A stretch of DNA of 64,000 bases, taken from positions 74,441-138,440 of the forward strand of contig NZ_JALAGU010000054.1 in the NCBI RefSeq assembly GCF_022712275.1, read 5' to 3'. The position numbers and the translations under genes are program-made. This document shows positions 35,296 through 43,904 of the stretch, one piece after another. The notes below the pieces were generated by a model, which was not told the origin of the DNA, made no database searches, and saw nothing but the letters and a program-made list of their open reading frames with translations. This DNA is from Corynebacterium sp. (lineage in GTDB: Bacteria; Actinomycetota; Actinomycetes; Mycobacteriales; Mycobacteriaceae). Position 1 is the first letter of the stretch; every line of letters starts with the position of its first letter.

Positions 35296-36188
35296 GACCC
35301 GTTGAAGCCCAGCGTACGGGGGTCGCGGGCGAGACGGGTCACAGTCGCACGGGCCGTGACCTGCATGACCTTGGGGAGGCCGGCGATCCGCTCGGCCAGC
35401 ACCTTCGGGTGGATGTGGCGGGCAGAGGGGCTCATGCCGATCTGAGCGGCGATGGACGCCTGGTCGAGGTTCATGACGAACTCTACATGCTCCGGTTCCC
35501 CGACCGGCACAAGGTAGCCGGAGGCCTGGGTGATCATCCGGTCGACCTTGCCCTCCTCGACGTCGATGATGCCCAGTGGGGCGCGCAGCTCGGCGAGGTG
35601 GCCGGCGTCCGGGGTGAGCACGACGACCTGGCCCTCCGGAGTGAGGACGCGGGCGAACTCCGCGGCATTGCGCGGGGCGAAGATGACGGTCATGACGTCG
35701 ATGCTGTCATCCCGCAGCGGCAGTCGGGCCCAGGCGTCCGCGACGATCGCCCCGACCCGCGGGTGGCAGTGCGCCAGTCGCTTGGCCGCGGGCACGGAGA
35801 CGTCGACTCCGATGCCCCGGGAGCCGGGGACCGCGTCGAGCGTGTGGGCCAGGTAGTACCCGGTACCTGCCCCGATCTCCACGACCGAGGGCCGGTCCTC
35901 CTCGGAGACGTGGTTGTCGTCGAGGACATCGGCGACGGCATCGGACACCGCCTCGACGAATGGGGCGAAGTGTCCACCGGAGAGGAAGGCCTCGCGCGCG
36001 GTGATCATGTCGGCATCGTCACCGGTGTAGCGCAGGCCTGCGCCTCCGACGAGGGTGACGTATCCCTGACGGGCGACGTCATAGCTGTGACCGGAGTCGG
36101 AGACGACGGTCCGCCAGGACTCGTCCCCGGCGCGCAACAGGGTCCCGTCGACCGGATCGGCGAGCAGATCGATGACATCGGACAGCAC
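35292..36188 (-). CDS. RlmA-like 23S rRNA guanine methyltransferase
   Basis: 298 residues. The C-terminal SAM-dependent domain (VVEIGAGTGYYLAHTLDAVPG about 100-120; VIFAPRNAAEFARVLTPEG about 170) matches the RlmA/TlrB group that methylates G745/G748 of 23S rRNA. The N-terminal zinc-ribbon expected in RlmA (CPxC...) has no cysteines here: the first 35 residues read PVDGTLLRAGDESWRTV and so on, so the zinc site seems lost or replaced. Convergent with the GH32-like gene (4-bp overlap). Confidence 0.83.
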   Translation of the reverse strand: MLSDVIDLLADPVDGTLLRAGDESWRTVVSDSGHSYDVARQGYVTLVGGAGLRYTGDDADMITAREAFLSGGHFAPFVEAVSDAVADVLDDNHVSEEDRPSVVEIGAGTGYYLAHTLDAVPGSRGIGVDVSVPAAKRLAHCHPRVGAIVADAWARLPLRDDSIDVMTVIFAPRNAAEFARVLTPEGQVVVLTPDAGHLAELRAPLGIIDVEEGKVDRMITQASGYLVPVGEPEHVEFVMNLDQASIAAQIGMSPSARHIHPKVLAERIAGLPKVMQVTARATVTRLARDPRTLGFNGS

Positions 36189-36249
36189 GGTTCGAAATTC
36201 TCCTCGGGAAGAAAAGGGCGGTAACGCGGGTGGGTCAGCGGAGTGACCC

Positions 36250-37635
36250 CTATTTACGGAGCCACTCTACAAGGGTACGGGCCGGGAACCCGGAGACGCC
36301 GCTCACGGTGTCCCCGGCCGGCGTGGTGGCCGCGGCGGGCCCGGCGGTGTCGAGGTGGATGTGGGTGACATCCCCGGTGAATCCGCGCAGGTACAGCGCG
36401 GAGTTCAGCAGGTCGGGACCACCGGGCTCCGGTGCGACCTCGGTCGGCAGCGGCATCGGCCACCACCGCTCCCCCACCTTCGCACCGCGCAGGGTGAGTC
36501 GTCGGGCGAGAACCGGGTCTCCGGTGAACAGGGCACCGGTGCGGGTACCGAGGGCGACCCTGGCCCCGGTGGACGTCGGACCGGCACTGATGATCCGGCG
36601 CGGCCGGTGGCGCTGCACCCCGTAGGCCAGCGTGTCTGCGGTAGCCAGCCGGGCCACGGTCTCGGCCCGTCGGGTCCCGTCCCCGGTGATGTGCAGGGTG
36701 GTGGTCTTCCCGCCGACATGGGTGACGACCTCCTCGGGCCGTCCGGTCAGCGGAGGTCTCAGGTCGGAGAGCAGGCCGGTGACCGGCACCAGTCCGATGA
36801 CCTTCTGCGGGGAGTGCAGGCGGGACAGGGCGCTGAGCACCGCCGGGACCACAGCCCCACCGACGAGCACGGCATCGGGCCGGTCATCGGTCAGTTCACC
36901 GTCGGCGGCGGCGGGGTCCCAGGTGATCTCGACGAGCCCGGCGGTGTGCGCCGGGTCCGCGCTGGCGGCGAGCACTCCGCCGAGGCCCTTGCGTTCCAGC
37001 CAGTCACCGGTCCGGACCTTCACCCGGACGCCGGGGCGCCCGTGGAACAGGGCCCGGGTCTGCTGCCGCCACCAGTCCAGGGTCATGGACCCGTCCGGCA
37101 CCGCACCGAGCACGTCGGTAAGTGCAGCGGCAGCACCGAGCTCGGCCCCGAGCCGGAGTTCGCGCCCAGCGGCGGAGGCGGTGTCGCCGGTGACGGCGGA
37201 GAGGTCGATCCGGATGTCCCGCACCACAGGGCCGGCAGGGTCAGCGTCCGGGGCTCCGACGAGGGGCGTGGGACCGGCACCGACCAGTCCCTGTGCCAGG
37301 TTGCGCAGGTTTCGACGGGTGGTGGACGCCGGGACGCTGACCTGGACAAGGTGCCTTTTCGCCTTCACCGGATGCACGGCGACCAGGTCGGTGAGACGGC
37401 GGACGAGTCGGCCCCCCGCATCGCGCCACCCGTCATCTCCGAGACGGGGCTCCGCCGGGAGCTCCGCGAGGTCGGTCAGCGGGACTGGATGTTCCGGGAC
37501 GTGGACCTCCCAGATCCCGTCAGCGGCCGGCCGGACGACGGTGGAGGGACGGTCGCGGACGATGATGCGGCAGTCGATGACCTCTGAACCACTGGCGGGC
37601 GCACCGGAGGTGAGGGTGGGGATCGTGGTGCTCAT
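36250..37635 (-). CDS. M17 leucyl-aminopeptidase-like protein, catalytic residues missing
   Basis: 461 residues, similar in layout to M17 aminopeptidases: an N-terminal macro-like domain and a C-terminal domain where the dizinc site would be. The peptidase landmarks (VGKGITFDSGG-like and NTDAEGR-like motifs) are not present; the corresponding regions read VGGAVVPAVLSAL and TGDGTRRAETVARLATAD. It is therefore likely a non-peptidase homologue. Its start overlaps the DivIVA-like gene stop by 4 bp. Function unknown. Confidence 0.7.
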   Translation of the reverse strand: MSTTIPTLTSGAPASGSEVIDCRIIVRDRPSTVVRPAADGIWEVHVPEHPVPLTDLAELPAEPRLGDDGWRDAGGRLVRRLTDLVAVHPVKAKRHLVQVSVPASTTRRNLRNLAQGLVGAGPTPLVGAPDADPAGPVVRDIRIDLSAVTGDTASAAGRELRLGAELGAAAALTDVLGAVPDGSMTLDWWRQQTRALFHGRPGVRVKVRTGDWLERKGLGGVLAASADPAHTAGLVEITWDPAAADGELTDDRPDAVLVGGAVVPAVLSALSRLHSPQKVIGLVPVTGLLSDLRPPLTGRPEEVVTHVGGKTTTLHITGDGTRRAETVARLATADTLAYGVQRHRPRRIISAGPTSTGARVALGTRTGALFTGDPVLARRLTLRGAKVGERWWPMPLPTEVAPEPGGPDLLNSALYLRGFTGDVTHIHLDTAGPAAATTPAGDTVSGVSGFPARTLVEWLRK

Positions 37636-37856
37636 TCCTGCGTCATGCTCCTGTCATGGCCCCTGTCCTGCAGGGTGTCGAGGTACCGGTCGACCTCGGC
37701 GATGTCGTAACCGCGGCGCACCACCCGGAAGCGGGGGCCGTCGCTGTCCTCCGTGCTCTCCGCCGCCTCCTCAGGTCGGCCGAATGTGGTCTGGACCAGC
37801 GACACGAGGACGAGACCCACCAGCAGAGCAGCGATGACGGTGATGAGCAGGTACAT
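37632..37856 (-). CDS. Membrane-anchored DivIVA-domain peptide
   Basis: 74 residues. One N-terminal membrane helix (MYLLITVIAALLVGLVLVSLV), an acidic linker, then a short DivIVA-type motif (FRVVRRGYDIAEVDRYLDTL, about 43-62) like the N-terminal domain that lets DivIVA/Wag31 recognise curved membranes. In relatives a similar small protein lies near dapE/LOG. The 4-bp overlap with the downstream M17-like gene implies coupling. It could assist polar-growth or envelope organisation. Confidence 0.78.
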   Translation of the reverse strand: MYLLITVIAALLVGLVLVSLVQTTFGRPEEAAESTEDSDGPRFRVVRRGYDIAEVDRYLDTLQDRGHDRSMTQE

Positions 37857-37882
37857 GCCGGTCAGCCTACCTCACCGGACAG

Positions 37883-38650
37883 TCACCCGAGCCGGCGTCG
37901 GGCGTGGGCGGCGACCACCCGGTTCACGGCGTCCTCCGGATCGTCGGTGACGTACAGCAGATCCGGGTCGGACTCACTGATGAGCCCCTCGTCGAGCATC
38001 CGTGCCCGGATCCAGTCCACCAGCCCGCCCCAGTAGTCGCTGCCGATGAGGATGATCGGGAACTCGCTGACCTTGCCGGTCTGGACGAGGACGAGGGCCT
38101 CGAAGAGCTCGTCGAGGGTGCCGAAGCCGCCGGGAAGGCAGATGAACGCCTGGGCGTACTTGACGAACATCGTCTTGCGGACGAAGAAGTAGCGGAAGTT
38201 CAGGCCCAGGTTGACCCATTCGTTGAGCCCCTGCTCGTGGGGGAGCTCGATGCCCAGGCCCACGGACAGTCCACCCGACTCGGAGCAGCCACGGTTCGCG
38301 GCTTCCATCAGGCCTGGACCGCCACCGGTGATCACGGCGTAACCGGCCTCGCGGAGCAGGCGTCCGGTATCCACGCCGAGCCAGTACCACGGGTGGTCCT
38401 CCGACGTCCGGGCCGAACCCCAGACGGTGACGGCGTGACCGATGTCCGCCAGGGCACCGAAGCCCTCGACGAACTCCGACTGGATCCGCATCACCCGCCA
38501 GGGATCGGTGTGCAGCCAGTCCGAGTTCGGCTGTTCACCGAGCAACCGCTGGTCTGTGGTGGTGGCCGGTCTGATACGCCGGCCTTCGCCGCGTCGCAGG
38601 ACCGGACCTTCGTAGAAGCAGGAAGGGTCGTTCGGTCGGATCGGAGCCAT
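37883..38650 (-). CDS. LOG-family nucleotide phosphoribohydrolase
   Basis: 255 residues with the LOG/TIGR00730 signature PGGFGTLDELFEAL (about 172-185) and a Rossmann ITGGGPGLMEAANRG (about 96-110). By family knowledge these enzymes hydrolyse AMP-type nucleotides; the M. tuberculosis homologue (Rv1205) makes cytokinins. The ATG at 38650 (MAPIRPNDP) was chosen, giving a start 16 bp after the dapE stop; longer upstream frames run into dapE. It probably is cotranscribed with dapE. Confidence 0.9.
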   Translation of the reverse strand: MAPIRPNDPSCFYEGPVLRRGEGRRIRPATTTDQRLLGEQPNSDWLHTDPWRVMRIQSEFVEGFGALADIGHAVTVWGSARTSEDHPWYWLGVDTGRLLREAGYAVITGGGPGLMEAANRGCSESGGLSVGLGIELPHEQGLNEWVNLGLNFRYFFVRKTMFVKYAQAFICLPGGFGTLDELFEALVLVQTGKVSEFPIILIGSDYWGGLVDWIRARMLDEGLISESDPDLLYVTDDPEDAVNRVVAAHARRRLG

Positions 38651-38666
38651 GGTGAGGTCCTCTCTG

Positions 38667-39815
38667 TCAGGCCGGGAGCTCCGGCGGGGTGGTGAGGTAG
38701 CTGATGAGCTGGTCACTGACGGTCGTGATCATCTCGACCGGGCAGTTCTCCTGCGGGGTGTGACACAGTCCGGGGTCACCGGGGCCGAAGTTCACCGCGG
38801 GAATGCCCAGCACGGAGAAGCGGGCGACATCGGTCCAGCCGTACTTCGCCCGGACGTTGCCGCCGGTGGCGGTGACCAGTGCGGCGGCGGCCGGACGGCG
38901 CAGCCCGGGCAGGGCGGCCGGGGACAGGTCGTCGATCTCCAGGGAGAATCCGTCCACCGGATCCTCCGGGGTCCCGACGCCCAGGACGTCGAGGGTGTGG
39001 GACAGGGCCTCCTCCCCCGACCGGTCCGGGGCGAAGCGGAAGTTGACGAACAGCCACGCCTCGTCCGGGATGGTGTTGGTCGCCACCCCGGACTCCAGGT
39101 GCACCACGTTGAGCCCCTCGCGGTAGAGGCAGCCGTCGATGTCGACGTCGCGGGGCTCGTAGGACGCGATCCTGGCGATCACCGGGGACAGCCGGTGGGC
39201 GGCGTTGTCGCCGAGCCAGGCACGGGCGGAATGGGCACGGGTGCCGTGGGCGGTGACCTTCAGCCGCAGCGTACCCTGGCAGCCGGCCTCGATGACGGCG
39301 CCGGAGGGCTCCCCCAGCAGGGCGACGTCACCGGCCAGCAGGTCCGGCTCGGTGTCCGCGACCATCTTCAGGCCGTTGTAGCGTGAGGCGACCTCCTCGC
39401 CGTCGTAGAGCACGAGCGTGAGGTCCTGGGCCAGGTCATCGGACTGTGCCAGGGTGACGAACGCGTGGATGTACACGGCGTCCCCGGACTTCATGTCCAC
39501 GGAACCGAGCCCGTGGATGCAGTCGGCGCCCGCGGTGTCCGGACCCCGTCGTGACGGCAGGTTGTCGGCCGGGGGGACGGTGTCGATGTGGCCGGCGAGG
39601 ACCACGCGGGAGGGCAGTCCACGGTGCGTCCGGGCGATGACCGTGTTACCCCGACGGTCGACCGTGACACCGGGCAGGGCGAGCCGGACGAACCCGGATT
39701 CCAGGGCGTCGGCGATCACGGTCTCCTCGTGGGACCGGCTGGGAATGTCGACCAGCGCGGCGGTGAGCGCCACCGGATCGAGGGTGAGATCGAGTTGTGC
39801 AGTCTGTTCGTTCAT
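38667..39815 (-). CDS. dapE: Succinyl-diaminopimelate desuccinylase
   Basis: M20 metallopeptidase-fold enzyme releasing succinate from N-succinyl-LL-DAP. 382 residues. Metal ligands: LAGHIDTVPP (His), GLGSVDMKSGDA (Asp), YDGEEVASRYNG (Glu), LLGEPSGA (Glu). A lid domain with GTRAHSARAWLGDNA follows. The ATG at 39815 (MNEQTAQ) has GGGGG about 6 bases upstream; an ATG at 39827 is the next choice. It is divergent from a permease gene; dapD and dapC lie beyond that, so the succinylase branch is clustered here. Confidence 0.95.
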   Translation of the reverse strand: MNEQTAQLDLTLDPVALTAALVDIPSRSHEETVIADALESGFVRLALPGVTVDRRGNTVIARTHRGLPSRVVLAGHIDTVPPADNLPSRRGPDTAGADCIHGLGSVDMKSGDAVYIHAFVTLAQSDDLAQDLTLVLYDGEEVASRYNGLKMVADTEPDLLAGDVALLGEPSGAVIEAGCQGTLRLKVTAHGTRAHSARAWLGDNAAHRLSPVIARIASYEPRDVDIDGCLYREGLNVVHLESGVATNTIPDEAWLFVNFRFAPDRSGEEALSHTLDVLGVGTPEDPVDGFSLEIDDLSPAALPGLRRPAAAALVTATGGNVRAKYGWTDVARFSVLGIPAVNFGPGDPGLCHTPQENCPVEMITTVSDQLISYLTTPPELPA

Positions 39816-39882
39816 CGTGACCCCCATCGTAGAGGTGCCAGAGGTGCGGCAGGTCGCTGGCACTGTGCCAGAATAAGTGTTC

Positions 39883-41337
39883 ATGAGTAGTTCACTGGGC
39901 GGTTCCGCAGCATCACCTGCGTCCGAGGCCGCGACCACAGAAGAGACGCGGGGCGAACTGGGCCACGGGCTCAAGACCCGCCACCTGACGATGATGGGGC
40001 TGGGTTCCGCCGTCGGTGCGGGTCTGTTCCTCGGCACCGGTGTCGGCATCAAGGCGGCCGGCCCGGCGGTCCTCGTCTCCTACATCGTCGCCGGTATCGT
40101 CGTCGTCTTCGTCATGCGGATGCTCGGTGAGATGGCCGCCGCCCGTCCCGCCTCCGGCACCTTCGCCACCTACGCCCGCCAGGCGTTCGGCGGTTGGGCC
40201 GGCTTCTCCCTGGGCTGGATGTACTGGTTCATGCTCATCATGGTGATGGGTACCGAGATCACCGGCGCCGGTGCGATCATGGGCAAGTGGTTCGGCGTGG
40301 AGGGCTGGATCCCCGGCCTGGTCTGTGTGGTCCTGTTCACCGTCGTGAACCTCTTCGCCGTCCGCGGCTTCGGCGAGTTCGAGTACTGGTTCTCCTTCGT
40401 CAAGGTCGCCGTCATCATCGCCTTCCTCATCATCGGTGCCCTGCTCATCCTCGGGTGGCTGCCCGGTCACGGGTCCGTCGGCACAGACAACCTCACGCCG
40501 TTCGCCCCGGAGGGTATCTCCGGCATCTCCGCCGGCCTGCTGGCTGTCGCCTTCGCCTTCGGCGGTATCGAGATCGTGACCATCGCCGCCGCCGAGTCCG
40601 AGAAGCCGACCCAGGCCATCACCTCCGCGGTCCGCGCGGTGGTCTGGCGCATCATGATCTTCTACCTGGGCTCTGTCGCGGTGATCACCACGTTGATCAA
40701 CTACACGGATCTCGCCGAGGAGGAGGACGCCTCCAACTCGCCGTTCACCCGCGTGCTCAGCATGGCCGATGTTCCGGCGATCGTCGGGATCATGGAGGTC
40801 GTCATCGTCCTGGCGCTGCTCTCCGCGTTCAACGCGCAGATCTACGCCACCTCACGGCTGATGTACTCCTTCTCCTGGCAGGGCAACGCCCCGAAGGTCT
40901 TCCGGAAGCTCTCCTCCCAGAAGGTCCCGCTCCCGGCCGTCATCTGCTCCCTGGTCTTCGCCTTCATTTCCGTGGGTCTTCAGCTCTGGGGTCCGGAGGA
41001 CCTCATCAACATCCTCTTCAACGCAGTCGGCGGCTGCCTGCTGGTCATCTGGGTGATGATCGTCCTGTCCGAGCTGAAGCTGCGTCCGTTGCTGAAGGAG
41101 GAGGGCTCGCTGAAACTGAAGATGTGGTTCTGGCCGACGCTCCCGGTCGTCACCCTCGTCGCGCTGGCGGGACTGACCGTCCTCATGCTCTTCGACGAGA
41201 GCGCGCGGGACCAGGTCATCACGGTGGCCATCGCCTTCGGTCTGCTGTGTGCGCTGGGTGCCTGGGTCACCCGCCACCACGACCGTTTCGCCGATGACGC
41301 CCTGCGTGACAGGTCCGGGGAGACCGCCGGCAACTGA
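39883..41337 (+). CDS. Amino-acid permease (APC/AAT family)
   Basis: 484 residues, about 12 membrane helices. Signature: KTRHLTMMGLGSAVGAGLFLG (about 31-51), then RMLGEMAAARPASGTFATYA and GWAGFSLGWMYWFML. The location between dapE and dapD, and co-direction with dapD (18 bp gap), makes lysine or another diamino acid a candidate substrate, but this is only inferred. The ATG at 39883 is preferred over the GTG at 39877; no clear Shine-Dalgarno is seen. Confidence 0.88.
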   Translation: MSSSLGGSAASPASEAATTEETRGELGHGLKTRHLTMMGLGSAVGAGLFLGTGVGIKAAGPAVLVSYIVAGIVVVFVMRMLGEMAAARPASGTFATYARQAFGGWAGFSLGWMYWFMLIMVMGTEITGAGAIMGKWFGVEGWIPGLVCVVLFTVVNLFAVRGFGEFEYWFSFVKVAVIIAFLIIGALLILGWLPGHGSVGTDNLTPFAPEGISGISAGLLAVAFAFGGIEIVTIAAAESEKPTQAITSAVRAVVWRIMIFYLGSVAVITTLINYTDLAEEEDASNSPFTRVLSMADVPAIVGIMEVVIVLALLSAFNAQIYATSRLMYSFSWQGNAPKVFRKLSSQKVPLPAVICSLVFAFISVGLQLWGPEDLINILFNAVGGCLLVIWVMIVLSELKLRPLLKEEGSLKLKMWFWPTLPVVTLVALAGLTVLMLFDESARDQVITVAIAFGLLCALGAWVTRHHDRFADDALRDRSGETAGN

Positions 41338-41355
41338 CCGGTAGACTGTGGTGCC

Positions 41356-42267
41356 ATGACCTCTGCTTACGGAACCGGCATCGCGACCCTGACCGCTGAC
41401 GACACCGTCCTCGACGTGTGGTACCCCGAGTTCGGCCTGGGTGACGCCCCTGCCGCCCCGCTCGACCTGTCCCACCTCGAGGATGAGGACGCCGACCGCG
41501 GCGTCCACCGCGTCGTGGTGCACACCACGATCGCCGACCTTGACGACGCCCCGGCGGACTCCGCCGACGCATACCTGCGCCTGCACCTCCTCTCCGGTCG
41601 CACCATCCAGCCCCACGGCGCCAACCTCGACGGGCTTTTCGGTAAGCTGACCAACGTCGTCTGGACCAACTTCGGCCCCTGTGCTGTGGAGGGCTTCGAG
41701 GCCACCCGTGCGAAGCTGCAGGCCCGCGGCAGGGTCACCGTCTACTCGATCGACAAGTTCCCCCGCATGGTCGACTACGTCGTGCCGACCGGGGTGCGCA
41801 TCGGCGACGCCGACCGTGTCCGCCTCGGCGCACACCTCGCCGAGGGCACCACCGTCATGCACGAGGGCTTCGTGAACTTCAACGCCGGCACGCTCGGCTC
41901 CTCCATGGTCGAGGGCCGGATCTCGGGCGGCGTCGTCGTCGAGGACGGCTCGGACGTCGGTGGCGGTGCCTCGATCATGGGTACCCTGTCCGGTGGCGGC
42001 AAGCAGGTCATCTCCATCGGAAAGCGCTGCCTGCTGGGCGCGAACGCCGGCGTCGGCATCTCCCTGGGCGACGACTGTGTCGTCGAGGCCGGCCTGTACA
42101 TCACCTTCGGGACGAAGGTCGCCTTCGACGGAGACGTCGTCAAGGCCTCCGTCCTCTCCGGGGCGTCCAACCTGCTCTTCCGCCGCAACTCGGTCACCGG
42201 CGCGGTCGAGGCCGTTGCCCGGGCGACCGGATCGGTGGAGCTCAACGACGCACTCCACAAGAACTAG
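41356..42267 (+). CDS. dapD: Tetrahydrodipicolinate N-succinyltransferase
   Basis: Makes N-succinyl-2-amino-6-oxopimelate from tetrahydrodipicolinate and succinyl-CoA. 303 residues. The C-terminal half is a left-handed beta-helix with hexapeptide repeats (GVRIGDADRVRLGAHLAEG, about 153-171, onward), as in actinobacterial DapD. It follows the permease by 18 bp and is convergent with dapC, with a strong hairpin between. Confidence 0.95.
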   Translation: MTSAYGTGIATLTADDTVLDVWYPEFGLGDAPAAPLDLSHLEDEDADRGVHRVVVHTTIADLDDAPADSADAYLRLHLLSGRTIQPHGANLDGLFGKLTNVVWTNFGPCAVEGFEATRAKLQARGRVTVYSIDKFPRMVDYVVPTGVRIGDADRVRLGAHLAEGTTVMHEGFVNFNAGTLGSSMVEGRISGGVVVEDGSDVGGGASIMGTLSGGGKQVISIGKRCLLGANAGVGISLGDDCVVEAGLYITFGTKVAFDGDVVKASVLSGASNLLFRRNSVTGAVEAVARATGSVELNDALHKN

Positions 42268-42290
42268 GGACACCGCCCCAGGGACAGCAG

Positions 42291-42319
42291 AGGACCCCCG
42301 ACCAGTGGTCGGGGGTCCT
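42291..42319. terminator. Terminator between dapD and dapC
   Basis: Arms AGGACCCCCGACCA and TGGTCGGGGGTCCT are fully complementary around one central base. The hairpin is symmetric and stands between two convergent genes. Confidence 0.87.
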
Positions 42320-42345
42320 CCGTGTCAGGGCCGGAAGACCGGGGC

Positions 42346-43488
42346 CTACTGCTCCAGCGTGCCGAGTCGCTGGGCGGCCTTGGCGATGTCCTCGTCCGTG
42401 GCGGTGAGGCCGATACGCACGTGCTTCTCCCCCGCGGGACCGTAGAAGTCACCGGGGGCGACGAGGATGCCGAGTGCTGCGAGACGGTCCACCGTCTCGC
42501 GGCAGGGACGGTCCTCGGTGGCCCACAGGTACAGCCCACCCTCGGAATCATCGATACGCAGTCCTGCGTCCTCGACCGCGGCGGCGAGGAGTGCACGACG
42601 CTGCCGGTAACGGGTCTTCTGCAGGGTCTCCTGGTCGTCATCCTCGAGGGCGGCGACAGTGGCGGCCTGGATCGGGCCGGGCATCATGAGACCCGTGTTC
42701 CTGCGCACGGCGAGGGCCTCGGCGATGAGGTCCGTGTCGCCGACGAGGAAGCCGGCACGGTAGGACGCCAGGTTCGAGGTCTTCGACAGGGAGTGGACCG
42801 CGATGAGGTTCGTGAAGTCCCCGTCGCAGACCCGGGGATCCAGGATGGAGACCGGGGCGTCCTCGTCGGCATCGTTCCAGCCGAGGCCGAGGTAGCACTC
42901 GTCGGAGACGACGATGACGTCGCGCTCACGGGCGAACTCGACGAACTTGCGCAGGTGGTCGACACCGAGAACCTTGCCGTGCGGGTTTGCCGGGGAGTTC
43001 AGGAAGATCATCGCCGGGGTCGCCGGGCCGACCTTCAGCAGTGAGTCACTGCGCAGGACGTCCGCTCCGGCGATCTTCGCGCCGACCTCGTAGGTCGGGT
43101 ACGCGAGCTCCGGGATCACCACGGTCTGGCCGGGGACCACACCGAGGATGAAGGGCAGCCAGGCGATGGCCTCCTTCGTGCCGACGACCGGCAGGACCTG
43201 TGCGGTCACCACGCCGGGCACGCCGAAGCGCCGTTCCATGGCCGTCACGATGGCGGCGCGGAGCTCCGGGGTGCCGATGGTCTGCGGGTAGCCCGGCTCA
43301 CCGGCGTTCAGCGAGAGCGCCAGCTGGATCGAGGGCGCGACCGGGTCCACCGGGGTACCGACCGAGAGATTGATGATGCCGTCGGGATGCGCGGCCGCCG
43401 TCGCCTTCGCCCCCTCGAGGGAGTCCCACGGGAAATCGGGGAGTTCGGCGGAGAGAGTGCGTCGGCGGGTTCGCGCTGCGTCGGTCAT
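42346..43488 (-). CDS. dapC: Succinyldiaminopimelate transaminase
   Basis: Fold-type I aminotransferase converting N-succinyl-2-amino-6-oxopimelate to succinyl-LL-DAP. 380 residues. The PLP lysine is in HSLSKTSNLASYR (about K234). Other features: FLNSPANPHGKVL, VVSDECYLGLGW. The context (dapE, dapD) supports DapC rather than another aminotransferase. In mycobacteria and corynebacteria the gene also follows a ferredoxin gene; the gap here is 14 bp. Confidence 0.93.
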   Translation of the reverse strand: MTDAARTRRRTLSAELPDFPWDSLEGAKATAAAHPDGIINLSVGTPVDPVAPSIQLALSLNAGEPGYPQTIGTPELRAAIVTAMERRFGVPGVVTAQVLPVVGTKEAIAWLPFILGVVPGQTVVIPELAYPTYEVGAKIAGADVLRSDSLLKVGPATPAMIFLNSPANPHGKVLGVDHLRKFVEFARERDVIVVSDECYLGLGWNDADEDAPVSILDPRVCDGDFTNLIAVHSLSKTSNLASYRAGFLVGDTDLIAEALAVRRNTGLMMPGPIQAATVAALEDDDQETLQKTRYRQRRALLAAAVEDAGLRIDDSEGGLYLWATEDRPCRETVDRLAALGILVAPGDFYGPAGEKHVRIGLTATDEDIAKAAQRLGTLEQ

Positions 43489-43502
43489 CGGTGGGTTTCC
43501 TT

Positions 43503-43826
43503 CTAGTCCTGGTTCTGGGGCGGCAAGTTCCTGATGCCCTCGGGGTCGAAGTCCTGGGGGCCGAGCTTGGCTGCTCCGCCCGGGTCACCGAGATCGTCGA
43601 AGAACGCGGTGTTGAAGTCGATGTAGTCCTCCCACTCGTCTGGGAGGTCGTCCTCGTAGAAGATAGCCTCGGTCGGGCACACCGGCTCGCAGGCGCCGCA
43701 GTCCACGCACTCGTCGGGGTGGATGTACAGCGATCGCTTGCCCTCGTAGATGCAGTCGACCGGGCATTCCTCCACACAGGCCCGGTCCATCACATCGACG
43801 CAGGGCTGCGCGATTACGTAGGTCAT
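43503..43826 (-). CDS. fdxC: Seven-iron ferredoxin
   Basis: 107 residues. Cysteines lie in CVDVMDRACVEECPVDC (3Fe-4S type) and CVDCGACEPVCP (4Fe-4S type), the standard FdxA/FdxC pattern; an acidic 50-residue C-terminal extension is typical of the actinobacterial form. It acts as a low-potential electron carrier. It is upstream of dapC in the same direction. Confidence 0.95.
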   Translation of the reverse strand: MTYVIAQPCVDVMDRACVEECPVDCIYEGKRSLYIHPDECVDCGACEPVCPTEAIFYEDDLPDEWEDYIDFNTAFFDDLGDPGGAAKLGPQDFDPEGIRNLPPQNQD

Positions 43827-43904
43827 TGATTGTCACTTTCTCGGAAACTCGTCACGATTGCCGTCCGCAGGTCGTCAGTACTGCTTCAAGCAGATCTAAT
43901 CTTG

